The notes beneath the pieces are model-generated. The model did not search any database, was not told the DNA's origin, and saw only the letters and a list, made by a program, of their open reading frames with translations. A stretch of DNA of 64,000 nucleotides from positions 62,001 to 126,000 of the forward strand of contig JACKEV010000020.1 in assembly GCA_020632795.1 (NCBI GenBank), written 5' to 3'. Shown in pieces: positions 16,924 through 24,863 of this stretch. How positions within the stretch are numbered: position 1 is the first letter of the stretch; each line of letters begins with the position of its first letter. The DNA is from Alphaproteobacteria bacterium (GTDB taxonomy: Bacteria > Myxococcota_A > UBA796 > CAJQPC01). The position numbers and the translations under genes were made by a program.

Positions 16924-18387
16924 ATGCGCCCCATGATGTGGCTGGCCCTGCTTCCGCTGGCCTGCGGAGACAAGGATCTCAACGACTCCGTCCCCCAGGA
17001 CGCCGACGGGGACGGGGTCGTCGCGGCCGAGGACTGCGACGACGCGGCGGCGACGGTGTTCCCGGGGGCCGAGGAGCGGTGCGACGGCGTCGATCAGGAC
17101 TGCGACGACGCGATCGACGAGGGGGTCACGCAGACCTGGTACCCCGACGCCGACCAGGACGGCTTCGGGGACGCCGACGGCGGGGTGGAGGCCTGCAGCC
17201 CGCCCGCCGGGCACCTCGCCACCGGAGAGGACTGCGACGACGCCGACCCCGACGCCCGCCCCAACGGCACCGAGGTCTGCGACGACGCCGACAACGACTG
17301 CGACGGCGACGTGGACGAGGGCCTGCGCTCGACCTTCTACGAGGACGCGGACGGCGACGGCTACGGGCGGAGCACCGGCAGCGCACAGCTCTGCGGTCCG
17401 ACCAGCGGCTACGCCGAACAGACCGGCGACTGCGACGACGGCGACGCCGCGGTCCACCCCGACCAGGAGGACCCCTGCGACGAGGTCGACAATGACTGCG
17501 ACCGTGCGGTCGACGAGGATGGCCCCTACTGGTACGCCGACGTCGACGCCGACAGCTACGGCGACCCCGCGAACACCACCCGGGCCTGCACGCAGCCCAC
17601 GGGCTACGTCGCCGCAGTCGCGGACGACGACAACACCGACTGCGACGACGGCAGCGCCGCGACCTACCCGGGCGCCGCCGATCGCTGCGACGGCGACGAC
17701 AACGACTGCGACAGCGCGGTGGACGAGGAGTACAAGGCCGGCTGGACCCTGGTGACCTACCACGAGGAGGGCGAGGTCTACGAGGTCGACCCCGCGACCG
17801 GGGCGCTGACCCTCCTCACCACCCTGGCCCTCACGGGCAACCCCTCCACCTCGGACGTCCGGGAGGACGGGCTCTCCGTCATCCACGACGCCACGGATCT
17901 GTCCATCAAGGAGACCGACCTCTGCACCAGCACGGTGACCGACATCGGCCCCACCGGCGCGGGCATCCTGGGCGGGATCGGCTTCGGCCCGGGGGGCATC
18001 CTGTACGGGCTGGACTACAACAACGACAACACCGTCCGCCTGGACACGAGCACCGGAACCGCGTCGGTCATCGGGGGCGTCGGCTTCGACCTGGGCTACA
18101 CCGGCCTGGCCTACGACTGCACCCACGACATCCTCTACGGCGTGGATCGGACCTCCCAGCGGCTGTTCCAGGTCGACACCTCCACCGGCCGGCTGGGGAG
18201 CTTCGTCTCGGTGAACCTGAGCTGGCAGGTGGTCGGGCTGGAGTACGACGCCGCCCGCGGCCTGCTGCTGACCTCCACCGGCACCGACCTCTACGAGATC
18301 GACCCGTCCACCGGGAGCGCCACCCACGTCGGGTCCTTCGGGACGGACCGGATCTCCGACCTCGCCTGGCACCCGCCCTGCAACTGA
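16924..18387 (+). CDS. MopE-like metal-binding-motif lipoprotein, copy 3
   Basis: 487 residues. ATG 16924 is chosen because the signal then aligns residue for residue with copy 2 up to the lipobox LPLACGDKD and a GAGAGGA site precedes it; a TTG at 16912 would be a longer alternative. Four repeats (CDGVDQDCDDAIDE, CDDADNDCDGDVDE and two more) are followed by the same C-terminal propeller ending HPPCN. Only 8 bases separate it from copy 2, so copies 2 and 3 are probably cotranscribed. The repeat number is constant at four in all three copies. Confidence 0.85.
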   Translation: MRPMMWLALLPLACGDKDLNDSVPQDADGDGVVAAEDCDDAAATVFPGAEERCDGVDQDCDDAIDEGVTQTWYPDADQDGFGDADGGVEACSPPAGHLATGEDCDDADPDARPNGTEVCDDADNDCDGDVDEGLRSTFYEDADGDGYGRSTGSAQLCGPTSGYAEQTGDCDDGDAAVHPDQEDPCDEVDNDCDRAVDEDGPYWYADVDADSYGDPANTTRACTQPTGYVAAVADDDNTDCDDGSAATYPGAADRCDGDDNDCDSAVDEEYKAGWTLVTYHEEGEVYEVDPATGALTLLTTLALTGNPSTSDVREDGLSVIHDATDLSIKETDLCTSTVTDIGPTGAGILGGIGFGPGGILYGLDYNNDNTVRLDTSTGTASVIGGVGFDLGYTGLAYDCTHDILYGVDRTSQRLFQVDTSTGRLGSFVSVNLSWQVVGLEYDAARGLLLTSTGTDLYEIDPSTGSATHVGSFGTDRISDLAWHPPCN

Positions 18388-18590
18388 GGAGCGCCGGGCA
18401 AACGTCACGCACACGATACATCGATCAAAAACAAGGATTGACTTCATCAATCCAGGAATCGTCCGCCCCGGACACCGCTTGGTCGCGGCGGCTTCACCAC
18501 GGCGTCACACGCTGCCCGGTTCCTGTCACACGGCGCGTCTAAATCTCGCTCCACACCCGAGAAGCCACCCGGGCCATGCGAGGACACGCC
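18388..18590. promoter_or_regulatory. 203-bp regulatory gap upstream of the TonB/beta-helix cluster, with inverted repeat
   Basis: This gap is less GC-rich than its surroundings. It holds the inverted repeat GGATTGA-CTTCA-TCAATCC at 18435-18453, which contains a TTGACT (-35-like) hexamer, and two direct repeats GTCACAC at 18503-18509 and 18525-18531, exactly 22 bases apart. An operator for a nutrient-responsive regulator is plausible given the transport genes downstream, but no known consensus is matched convincingly. No open frame is supported here. Confidence 0.4.
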
Positions 18591-19886
18591 ATGAAGCTCA
18601 ACCCCCTGTCCCTCTCCTGCATCCTGGCCGTCGCCGCGCTCAGCGCGGGCTGCGGCGACAAGGACGCCGACGACTCCGGCACCACCGACGACTCCGCCAC
18701 CACCAACTGCAACGCTGACGGCTCGGTCTGCTACCTCACCGGCGAGTACACCGAGGACCTCACGCTGACCGCCGACGTCTCCTGGGTCCTCCAGTCCGGC
18801 GTCTTCATCGGCGACGACACCTCCAACACCGTGCTCACCATCGAGCCCGGCACCACCATCTACGGCGAGTCCAGCTCCCTGGGCATGCTCGTCATCCGCC
18901 GCAACGCCCGCATCGAGGCGGCCGGCACCTCGTCCGCGCCCATCGTCTTCACCTCCGACCAGCCCGTGGGCTCCCGCGCCGCGGGCGACTGGGGCGGGCT
19001 CATCCTGAACGGCAACGCGCCCATCAACGTCTGCTACGACGGCTCCGAGGTCCTGCCCTGCGAGGCCGAGGGCGAGGGCTCCACGGGCACCTACGGCGGC
19101 GACAACCCCAACGACAACAGCGGCACCCTCCAGTACGTGCGCGTCGAGTTCGCCGGGGCCCTCATCACCTCCGAGAACGAGCTGAACGGCATCGCCTTCC
19201 AGGCCGTCGGCTCGGGCACCACCGTCGACTACGTCCAGGTCCACAAGAACGCCGACGACGGCATCGAGTTCTTCGGCGGCAACGCCAACGTCAAGCACGT
19301 CGTCATCAGCGGCGTGGGCGACGACTTCACCGACTGGACCGACGGCTGGCAGGGCAACGCCCAGTTCCTGGTGCTCCAGGGCGCGGCCGACGCTGGCGAC
19401 AACGGCATGGAGGCCGACAACGAGGAGGACGCCAACGACGCGACCCCCCGCTCGATGCCCACCATCGCCAACGTCACCCTCATCGGCACCGCCGGCAACG
19501 ACCTCGGCATGCTGCTGCGGCTGGGCACCGCCGGTGACTTCCACAACTTCATCATCGACGGCTTCGGCGACGGCTGCATCGCGGTGGACGGCGACGCCTC
19601 CCTCGCCCAGCTCGCGGCGGGCCACCTGTCCTTCGACCACTTCATGATCAACTGCGGCACGAACTTCTTCGAGGACGACGGCACCGTCGAGGTCGCCTTC
19701 CTGGCCGGCAGCGGCAACTCCGTGTCCGACCCGCAGCTCAGCGGCTTCGTGCCCGGCAACAGCGCCGCGGCGAGCGGCGGCGCGGGCCCCGGTGGCTCGT
19801 TCTTCACCGCCGCCGCCTACTACGGCGCGATCGATCCGAACGGCGCCGACTGGACCGCCGGCTGGACGAACTTCCCCGAGAACTGA
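18591..19886 (+). CDS. Predicted surface lipoprotein with right-handed beta-helix-like repeats
   Basis: 431 residues. Signal and lipobox (LSAGCGDKDADDSG), then an acidic Ser/Thr/Asp linker, then a beta-helix-like body. Segments such as DWGGLILNGNAPIN, VEFAGALI and DDGIEFFGGNANVKHV are typical of uncharacterised multi-copy proteins often found beside TonB-dependent receptors. ATG 18591 is chosen for the signal peptide and an AGGA site. It lies 15 bases before the DUF3450 gene and leads the TonB2-type cluster, so it may capture or present the substrate of the receptor at 24860-27907. Function is inferred from context. Confidence 0.78.
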   Translation: MKLNPLSLSCILAVAALSAGCGDKDADDSGTTDDSATTNCNADGSVCYLTGEYTEDLTLTADVSWVLQSGVFIGDDTSNTVLTIEPGTTIYGESSSLGMLVIRRNARIEAAGTSSAPIVFTSDQPVGSRAAGDWGGLILNGNAPINVCYDGSEVLPCEAEGEGSTGTYGGDNPNDNSGTLQYVRVEFAGALITSENELNGIAFQAVGSGTTVDYVQVHKNADDGIEFFGGNANVKHVVISGVGDDFTDWTDGWQGNAQFLVLQGAADAGDNGMEADNEEDANDATPRSMPTIANVTLIGTAGNDLGMLLRLGTAGDFHNFIIDGFGDGCIAVDGDASLAQLAAGHLSFDHFMINCGTNFFEDDGTVEVAFLAGSGNSVSDPQLSGFVPGNSAAASGGAGPGGSFFTAAAYYGAIDPNGADWTAGWTNFPEN

Positions 19887-19901
19887 TCGCCCAGGGACCT
19901 G

Positions 19902-20681
19902 ATGCGTCACCCATCTCTCTTCACACGCATCATCGCTTTCGCCGGGGTTGGCCTGCTCACGCTGGCCGCCCCGGCGTTCGCGGTGGATCTCGACCGCTTC
20001 GCCGAGCGGCTCTCCACCCTGCGCGGCGACGTCGAGGCCCTCTCCACGGAGCTGGACCTCACCAAGGAGGACCTCCGGGGCCGGCTGCGCGCCCTGGACG
20101 CCCAGAAGGCCGACCTCCAGGTGCGCGTCCGCCAGGAGGAGCTGCGGCTGGAGCAGCTCGAGCAGGCCCTGGAGCGGGAGCGGGAGGTCCGCGAGGTGGA
20201 CGCCGCCGCGTCCGCCGCCCTGGCCCCCTCCGTGCGCGCCTCGGTCGCCGCGGTGCGGGCCTCGGTCCAGCGGAGCCTGCCCTTCCGCCTGTCCGAGCGC
20301 CTCGCGGAGCTGGACAAGCTGGAGGTCGCGCTGGACGACGGCAGCATGACCCCCCGCGAGGTCGCCTCCCGGCTTTGGAGCTTCACCGAGGACGAGCTGC
20401 GCCTCGCCCGCGAGAACGCCATCGACCGGCAGGTCATCACCCTCGACGGCGAGGAGACCCTGGTGGACGTCGCCCGGCTGGGCATGGTCGCGCTCTACTT
20501 CCGCGCCGACGACGGCCGGGTGGGCCGCGCGGTGCCCCAGGGCGAAGGCCGCTGGGCCTGGCAGGCCTACACCAGCGAGGACGACCAGCGCCGCCTCGCG
20601 GACCTGTTCGACGCCCTGGCCAAGCAGATCCGGGTCGGCTGGTTCGAGCTGCCCGCCGCCTTCCCCGAGGTGCAGCGATGA
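19902..20681 (+). CDS. DUF3450 family periplasmic protein of a TonB2-type system
   Basis: 259 residues. A signal peptide (cleaved after APAFA, about residue 27) is followed by an extended coiled coil (about 30-110) and a C-terminal globular part with EETLVDVARLGMVALYF and GWFELPAAFPEVQR, characteristic of DUF3450. In Vibrio the same family sits directly upstream of ttpC-exbB2-exbD2-tonB2. Here its TGA overlaps the ttpC-like ATG (ATGA). It probably helps energise or couple the complex in the periplasm; the exact role is not established. Confidence 0.85.
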   Translation: MRHPSLFTRIIAFAGVGLLTLAAPAFAVDLDRFAERLSTLRGDVEALSTELDLTKEDLRGRLRALDAQKADLQVRVRQEELRLEQLEQALEREREVREVDAAASAALAPSVRASVAAVRASVQRSLPFRLSERLAELDKLEVALDDGSMTPREVASRLWSFTEDELRLARENAIDRQVITLDGEETLVDVARLGMVALYFRADDGRVGRAVPQGEGRWAWQAYTSEDDQRRLADLFDALAKQIRVGWFELPAAFPEVQR

Positions 20682-22006
20682 TCGCGCTCGCCCTGGCCGC
20701 GTCGCTGGCCTTCGCCCAGGAGCCCGTCTCCGACCTGGAGAAGGCCTACGAGAAGGAGTACGCCTTCCTGCAGGCCGAGAAGACCACCCTGGAGCGGCGC
20801 CTGGCCGAGGTCAAGGCCGACGCCGACCGCCGCACGGGTGCGGCCGAGCGGGAGCTGGAGCAGCTCCAGGGCCGCCTGGTGCGCCTGACCCTGGCCGCGG
20901 ATCAGGCCCAGGACAAGGCGTCCCGCGCCGAGCAGGAGAGCTGGGACGTCGAGGAGGACAAGGCCCGGCTCAGCACCCTGGTCAGCCAGGCCGGCACCAC
21001 CCTGGAGGGCGACGGCTTCACCATCCCCGAGGCCGACGAGGGCGACGCCCTGGCTCAGGGCGCCCGAATTGAGGCCATCTTCACCGAGGCCGCCGCGCGC
21101 ATCGACCAGGCCAACAGCGTGCGGGTCGAGCCCGGCGTGTTCTTCCTGCCCGATGGCACCCAGGCGACGGGACAGCTCGTGCGCGTGGGCCGCGTCGCGA
21201 CCTACGGCGTCGCCGACAGCGGGGCGGGGGCGCTGGCCCCGGCCGGCGAGGGCCAGCTCCAGCTCTGGCCTGAGGACGCCAGCGCGACCGCCCGCAGCGT
21301 CGCCAGCGGCGCCTGGCCCGCGACCGTGGGCGTCTTCCTGTACGAGAACCTGGAGAAGCGGGTCGAGGAGAAGCCCGAGAAGACCTTCAGCACCCTGATG
21401 GCGGCCGGCGGCGTGGTCGGCTGGATCATCCTGGGCCTGGGCGTCGTGGCGCTGCTCCTGTCCGCGTTCCGCCTGTTCGTGCTCGGCACCGTCGCAGGCG
21501 ACGCCGACCGGCTGGTGGAGCAGGTGCTGCCGCTGCTGCACCAGGGCAAGCGGGTCGAGGCCCTGGCGCTGCTGGCCCGGGGCAAGGCCGCCGGCCGGGT
21601 GATGCGCGGGGTCGTCGAGCACCTCGGCCGCAGCCGCGAGGCCCTGGAGGACGTGGCGATGGAGGGCCTGCTCCGGGAGACCCCCCGGCTGGAGCGGTTC
21701 GGGGCCGCGATCCTGGTGATCGCCGCGGTCGCGCCGCTCTTGGGCCTGCTCGGGACCGTCACCGGCATGATCTCGACCTTCGACATCATCACCGAGTTCG
21801 GCACCGGCGACCCCAAGATGCTCTCCGGCGGCATCTCCGAGGCGCTGGTCACCACCCAGCTCGGGCTCATCGTGGCCATCCCGGCCGTGCTGCTGGGCAA
21901 CGCGATGTCCGGGCGCACCGAGGCGGTGCTCTCCGCCATCGAGCGCGGCGCCCTGACCCTGGTGAACCTGGGGGCCGAGCTGGCCGAGGGCGGCGCGGAT
22001 GGTTGA
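20678..22006 (+). CDS. ttpC: TtpC-like MotA/TolQ/ExbB proton-channel protein with periplasmic coiled coil
   Basis: 442 residues. A signal peptide (MIALALAASLAFA) is followed by a coiled coil (about 20-110), a beta-rich periplasmic region, and an ExbB-like channel domain with membrane segments near 247-265, 345-370 and 390-410. The channel signature LLGLLGTVTGMISTFD and the following GGISEALVTTQLGL are clear. It is longer than ExbB because of the periplasmic extension, as in Vibrio TtpC, which is required for TonB2-dependent transport. ATG overlaps the DUF3450 stop; its end overlaps the next ATG by 8 bases. Confidence 0.87.
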   Translation: MIALALAASLAFAQEPVSDLEKAYEKEYAFLQAEKTTLERRLAEVKADADRRTGAAERELEQLQGRLVRLTLAADQAQDKASRAEQESWDVEEDKARLSTLVSQAGTTLEGDGFTIPEADEGDALAQGARIEAIFTEAAARIDQANSVRVEPGVFFLPDGTQATGQLVRVGRVATYGVADSGAGALAPAGEGQLQLWPEDASATARSVASGAWPATVGVFLYENLEKRVEEKPEKTFSTLMAAGGVVGWIILGLGVVALLLSAFRLFVLGTVAGDADRLVEQVLPLLHQGKRVEALALLARGKAAGRVMRGVVEHLGRSREALEDVAMEGLLRETPRLERFGAAILVIAAVAPLLGLLGTVTGMISTFDIITEFGTGDPKMLSGGISEALVTTQLGLIVAIPAVLLGNAMSGRTEAVLSAIERGALTLVNLGAELAEGGADG

Positions 22007-22595
22007 AAACCTTCGGGAGACCTGGGTGGCCGGCGGCTTCGTGATGCCGCCGCTGGCGCTCTGCGCCTTCCTGCTGTGGTGGACCCTGGGCAGCCGCTGG
22101 TTCACCCTGCGGCGAGGCTCCCGGCGGACGCTGGCGCAGCTCATCGCGGACGCGCGGGCGGGCACCCTGAAGCCCCGAGGCCTCGTCGACGCGGCGGTGT
22201 TTGACGGGGTGCGGCTCCAGGGGGCCCTGGTGGGTCACCCCCTGCGCGGGCCGCTGGACCTGCTCGTGGACCACCTGCGCGCCGAGTGCCGCTCCGGCCG
22301 CATCCTGGTCCGCACCCTGGTGGCGGTGGCCCCCCTCGCCGGGCTGCTGGGTACGGTCACCGGCATGATCGAGACCTTCGACTCCCTGGCCACGATGGCG
22401 CTGTTCTCCCGCTCCGGGGGCATCGCGGGCGGCGTGGCCCAGGCGCTGGTCTCCACCCAGATGGGCCTCGCGGTGGCCATCCCCGGGGTCATCGCCGGCA
22501 AGACCCTGGAGAGCCGCCAGGCCGCCATCATCAACGAGCTGGACGAGCTGGTCGAGGCGCTGTGCGCCGACCACGCCCGCGAGGAGGCCGCGTGA
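21999..22595 (+). CDS. exbB: Biopolymer transport protein ExbB
   Basis: 198 residues. Proton-channel partner of ExbD and TonB in the inner membrane, with three hydrophobic segments (about 12-30, 103-125, 145-170). The family signature AGLLGTVTGMIETFD and GGVAQALVSTQMGLAVAIPG are present, parallel to the upstream TtpC-like protein, so the operon encodes two different ExbB-type channels. Overlaps ttpC by 8 bases and the exbD start by 4 (GTGA). Short cytoplasmic loop compared with E. coli ExbB. Confidence 0.92.
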   Translation: MVENLRETWVAGGFVMPPLALCAFLLWWTLGSRWFTLRRGSRRTLAQLIADARAGTLKPRGLVDAAVFDGVRLQGALVGHPLRGPLDLLVDHLRAECRSGRILVRTLVAVAPLAGLLGTVTGMIETFDSLATMALFSRSGGIAGGVAQALVSTQMGLAVAIPGVIAGKTLESRQAAIINELDELVEALCADHAREEAA

Positions 22596-22999
22596 AGCGC
22601 CTGCGGTCCCGGAAGGATGACGGCGGGAGCATCGACATCTCCCCGCTCATCGACGTCGTGTTCATCCTGCTCATCTTCTTCATGGTCACCACGACCTTCG
22701 TGAAGGACATGAAGCTGGACCTGGAGCGCCCCAGCGCGCGCAGCTCCACCCGGGCGTCCACCAAGGCCATCCGGGTCTACGTGGACCGGGGCGAGCGGGT
22801 GTACATCGACGAGGTCCCGGTGAAGCCCTGGATGGTGGAGAGCCGCGTGCGCGAGCTGCTCGCCGGCCAGGACGAGCCCACCGTGGTGGTGGTCACCGAC
22901 CGCCGGGTGCCCGCCGAGACCCTCATCGAGGTCGTGGACCGCTGCCGGCTGGCCGGGGCGCAGAACGTGGGCGTCATCACCGACGCCGAGGAGGGCTGA
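22592..22999 (+). CDS. exbD: Biopolymer transport protein ExbD
   Basis: 135 residues. Single-span inner-membrane protein that carries the proton-conducting aspartate, here D21 in ISPLIDVVFILLIFFMV, followed by a periplasmic domain (VYVDRGERVYIDEVPV). GTG start at 22592, preceded by GAGGAGG and overlapping the exbB stop. The tonB gene follows without a gap. Works with ExbB to energise TonB by the proton-motive force. Confidence 0.94.
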   Translation: MKRLRSRKDDGGSIDISPLIDVVFILLIFFMVTTTFVKDMKLDLERPSARSSTRASTKAIRVYVDRGERVYIDEVPVKPWMVESRVRELLAGQDEPTVVVVTDRRVPAETLIEVVDRCRLAGAQNVGVITDAEEG

Positions 23000-23716
23000 G
23001 TGATCGAGGATCCAGCCGTGTCCCCGTCGGAGATCCCCTCCTCATCGGTCTCAGCAGAGGTCGTTCTGCTGCATGGCGGGCTGCGCCGGCCCTTCGTAAG
23101 GACGCGCCGCCTGGGCGCGGCGGCCTCCTCGGTCTTCGGGATGGCCCTGGTGTTCGGGCTGGTCACCCTGCTGAACGCCGACGGGCCGAAGAAGGAGGCC
23201 GCCGAGGGCCGCCCGCCGGTCGAGGTCTCGGTGGCCCCCAAGCCGCCCAAGCCGCCGGAGCCGCGGCGCTCCCGGCCCCCGCCGCCCGCCCGCCCCAGGG
23301 CCAACCCGCCGCCGACCCCCAACCTGGCCTCCTCCCTGGCCGGGCTGGACATGGGGCTGCCCGGCTTCGGGCCGGTGGGGCTGGACGACCTCTCCGGCGG
23401 GCTCCTGGGGGATGTCAGCGACGTGGTGATGACCGAGGACGCGGTCGACGCCCCGCCCCAGCCGGTCAACCGCGCGGCGCCCGCCTACCCGCCCCGGGCG
23501 CGGGCCAAGGGCATCACCGGCTTCGTCACCCTGAACCTGCGGGTGGGCTTCGACGGCCGGGTGGAGGACGCCCGGGTCGTGGAGGCCCAGCCCAAGGGCG
23601 TCTTCGAGCAGCCCGCGCTGGAGGCGGTGCGCCAGTGGACCTTCCGGCCGGCCACCTACGAGGGGCGGCCGGTGACCGTGCGGGTGCGTCAGACCCTGCG
23701 CTTCGAGCTGGAGTAG
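23000..23716 (+). CDS. tonB: Energy transducer TonB
   Basis: 238 residues. Cytoplasmic N-terminus, one membrane span (about 40-58, SSVFGMALVFGLVTLL), a Pro/Arg/Lys-rich periplasmic stretch (KPPKPPEPRRSRPPPPARP), and a C-terminal TonB domain with PAYPPRARAKGITGFVTL, VGFDGRVEDARVV and AVRQWTFRPATYEGRPV. GTG start immediately after the exbD stop. The periplasmic region is short, as in TonB2-type proteins. Transmits energy to the TonB-dependent receptor encoded downstream. Confidence 0.94.
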   Translation: MIEDPAVSPSEIPSSSVSAEVVLLHGGLRRPFVRTRRLGAAASSVFGMALVFGLVTLLNADGPKKEAAEGRPPVEVSVAPKPPKPPEPRRSRPPPPARPRANPPPTPNLASSLAGLDMGLPGFGPVGLDDLSGGLLGDVSDVVMTEDAVDAPPQPVNRAAPAYPPRARAKGITGFVTLNLRVGFDGRVEDARVVEAQPKGVFEQPALEAVRQWTFRPATYEGRPVTVRVRQTLRFELE

Positions 23717-23720
23717 GCCC

Positions 23721-24863
23721 GTGCGCGCGCTGCTCGTCCTGCTCTGCGTCCTCTGCCTCGCCCTGTCCCCGGGCTACGCCCAGGAGGACGAGGACGTCGA
23801 CCCGGTGGCGCTCGCCGCGCTGCTGATCAGCGACGGGCACTGGGACCGGGCCGCCGCGGTGCTGGCCGACGTGGACCCCACCGACGAGGGCCTGGACCTC
23901 GCCCGCTACCACACCCTGCGCGGGCTGGTACACCTCCAGGCCGGGGAGCACCTGCTGGCCGCCGAGGCGCTGGAGGCCGCGCTGGCCGCCGGGGCCACCG
24001 ACCCGTGGCTGCGCCTGCACCTGGCCCAGGCGTACATCAGCGGCGGGGACCCGCAGGCCGCCCTCCGGGTGCTGGACCAGAACGCCGCCGTGGTCGACCC
24101 CATCGCCGAGGCGTGGCTCCTGCGGGCCCAGGCGTGGCGGGCGGCCGAGGACCGGGTGGGCGCCTGGGTGGCGCTCTCCCAGGGGGCGGTGCGCTTCCCC
24201 GACCGCGATGAGTTCGACCAGCAGCGCGTCCTGCTGCTCGTGGAGCTGGGGCTCTACCAGGAGGCCCGGGAGATGGGGCAGGCCGTCCTGCGCGCCCGCG
24301 GGGCCAGCGCGGACACCTGGATCATCATCGCCGAGGCCATGAAGCGCTCCAACCAGCGCGCCCAGGCCGCCATCCTGCTGGAGGAGGCCCGCCTGCGCTT
24401 CCCCGAGCACCCCGACCTGCCCAAGCACCTCGCCCAGGTCTACCTCGCCGACGGCAAGCCCCTGGCCGCCGCCACAGTGCTGCAGGTCGCCGCCGAGCGG
24501 GACCCCGCCCTCTACCAGCAGTCCGCCGAGTGCTTCCGCCGGGCCGGGCAGGTCGACGCCGCGCTGCGCATGAACCAGCTCGTGCCCGACCCCACCGAGA
24601 AGACGCGCCAGCGGCTCTCCATCCTGCTGGAGGCCCAGGACTTCGAGCGCATGGTGGCCCTGGCCCCGCGCCTGTCCCGGCTGGGGCTCCTGGAGGATGA
24701 CAACATCCGCTACGGGCTGGCTTACGCCTGGTTCATGCTGGGGGAGGTCGACGCCGCCGAGGCCCAGCTCAAGCGCGTCCGGGACCCGGAGATCTTCCGG
24801 CAGGCCACCCAGCTCCGGCAGGCGATGGAGGCCTGTCGCGAGGCCGGGAGCTGCGGCACATGA
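23721..24863 (+). CDS. Periplasmic TPR protein of the TonB2-type cluster
   Basis: 380 residues. Signal peptide (VRALLVLLCVLCLALSPGYA) then about eight TPR-like helix pairs, for example YHTLRGLVHLQAGEHLLAAEALEAAL and the ALRMNQLVPDP region. In Vibrio TonB2 loci a TPR protein follows tonB2 in the same position. GTG start 4 bases after tonB; its TGA overlaps the receptor ATG (ATGA). Likely a scaffold between TonB complex parts or the receptor; role inferred from position. Confidence 0.85.
   Translation: MRALLVLLCVLCLALSPGYAQEDEDVDPVALAALLISDGHWDRAAAVLADVDPTDEGLDLARYHTLRGLVHLQAGEHLLAAEALEAALAAGATDPWLRLHLAQAYISGGDPQAALRVLDQNAAVVDPIAEAWLLRAQAWRAAEDRVGAWVALSQGAVRFPDRDEFDQQRVLLLVELGLYQEAREMGQAVLRARGASADTWIIIAEAMKRSNQRAQAAILLEEARLRFPEHPDLPKHLAQVYLADGKPLAAATVLQVAAERDPALYQQSAECFRRAGQVDAALRMNQLVPDPTEKTRQRLSILLEAQDFERMVALAPRLSRLGLLEDDNIRYGLAYAWFMLGEVDAAEAQLKRVRDPEIFRQATQLRQAMEACREAGSCGT

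Noticed and set aside
18503..18531. PhoB box upstream of the TonB cluster
   Set aside because: The GTCACAC repeats have 22-base spacing that fits two PhoB half-site steps, but the sequence differs from the CTGTCAT consensus and the AT-rich spacers are missing.
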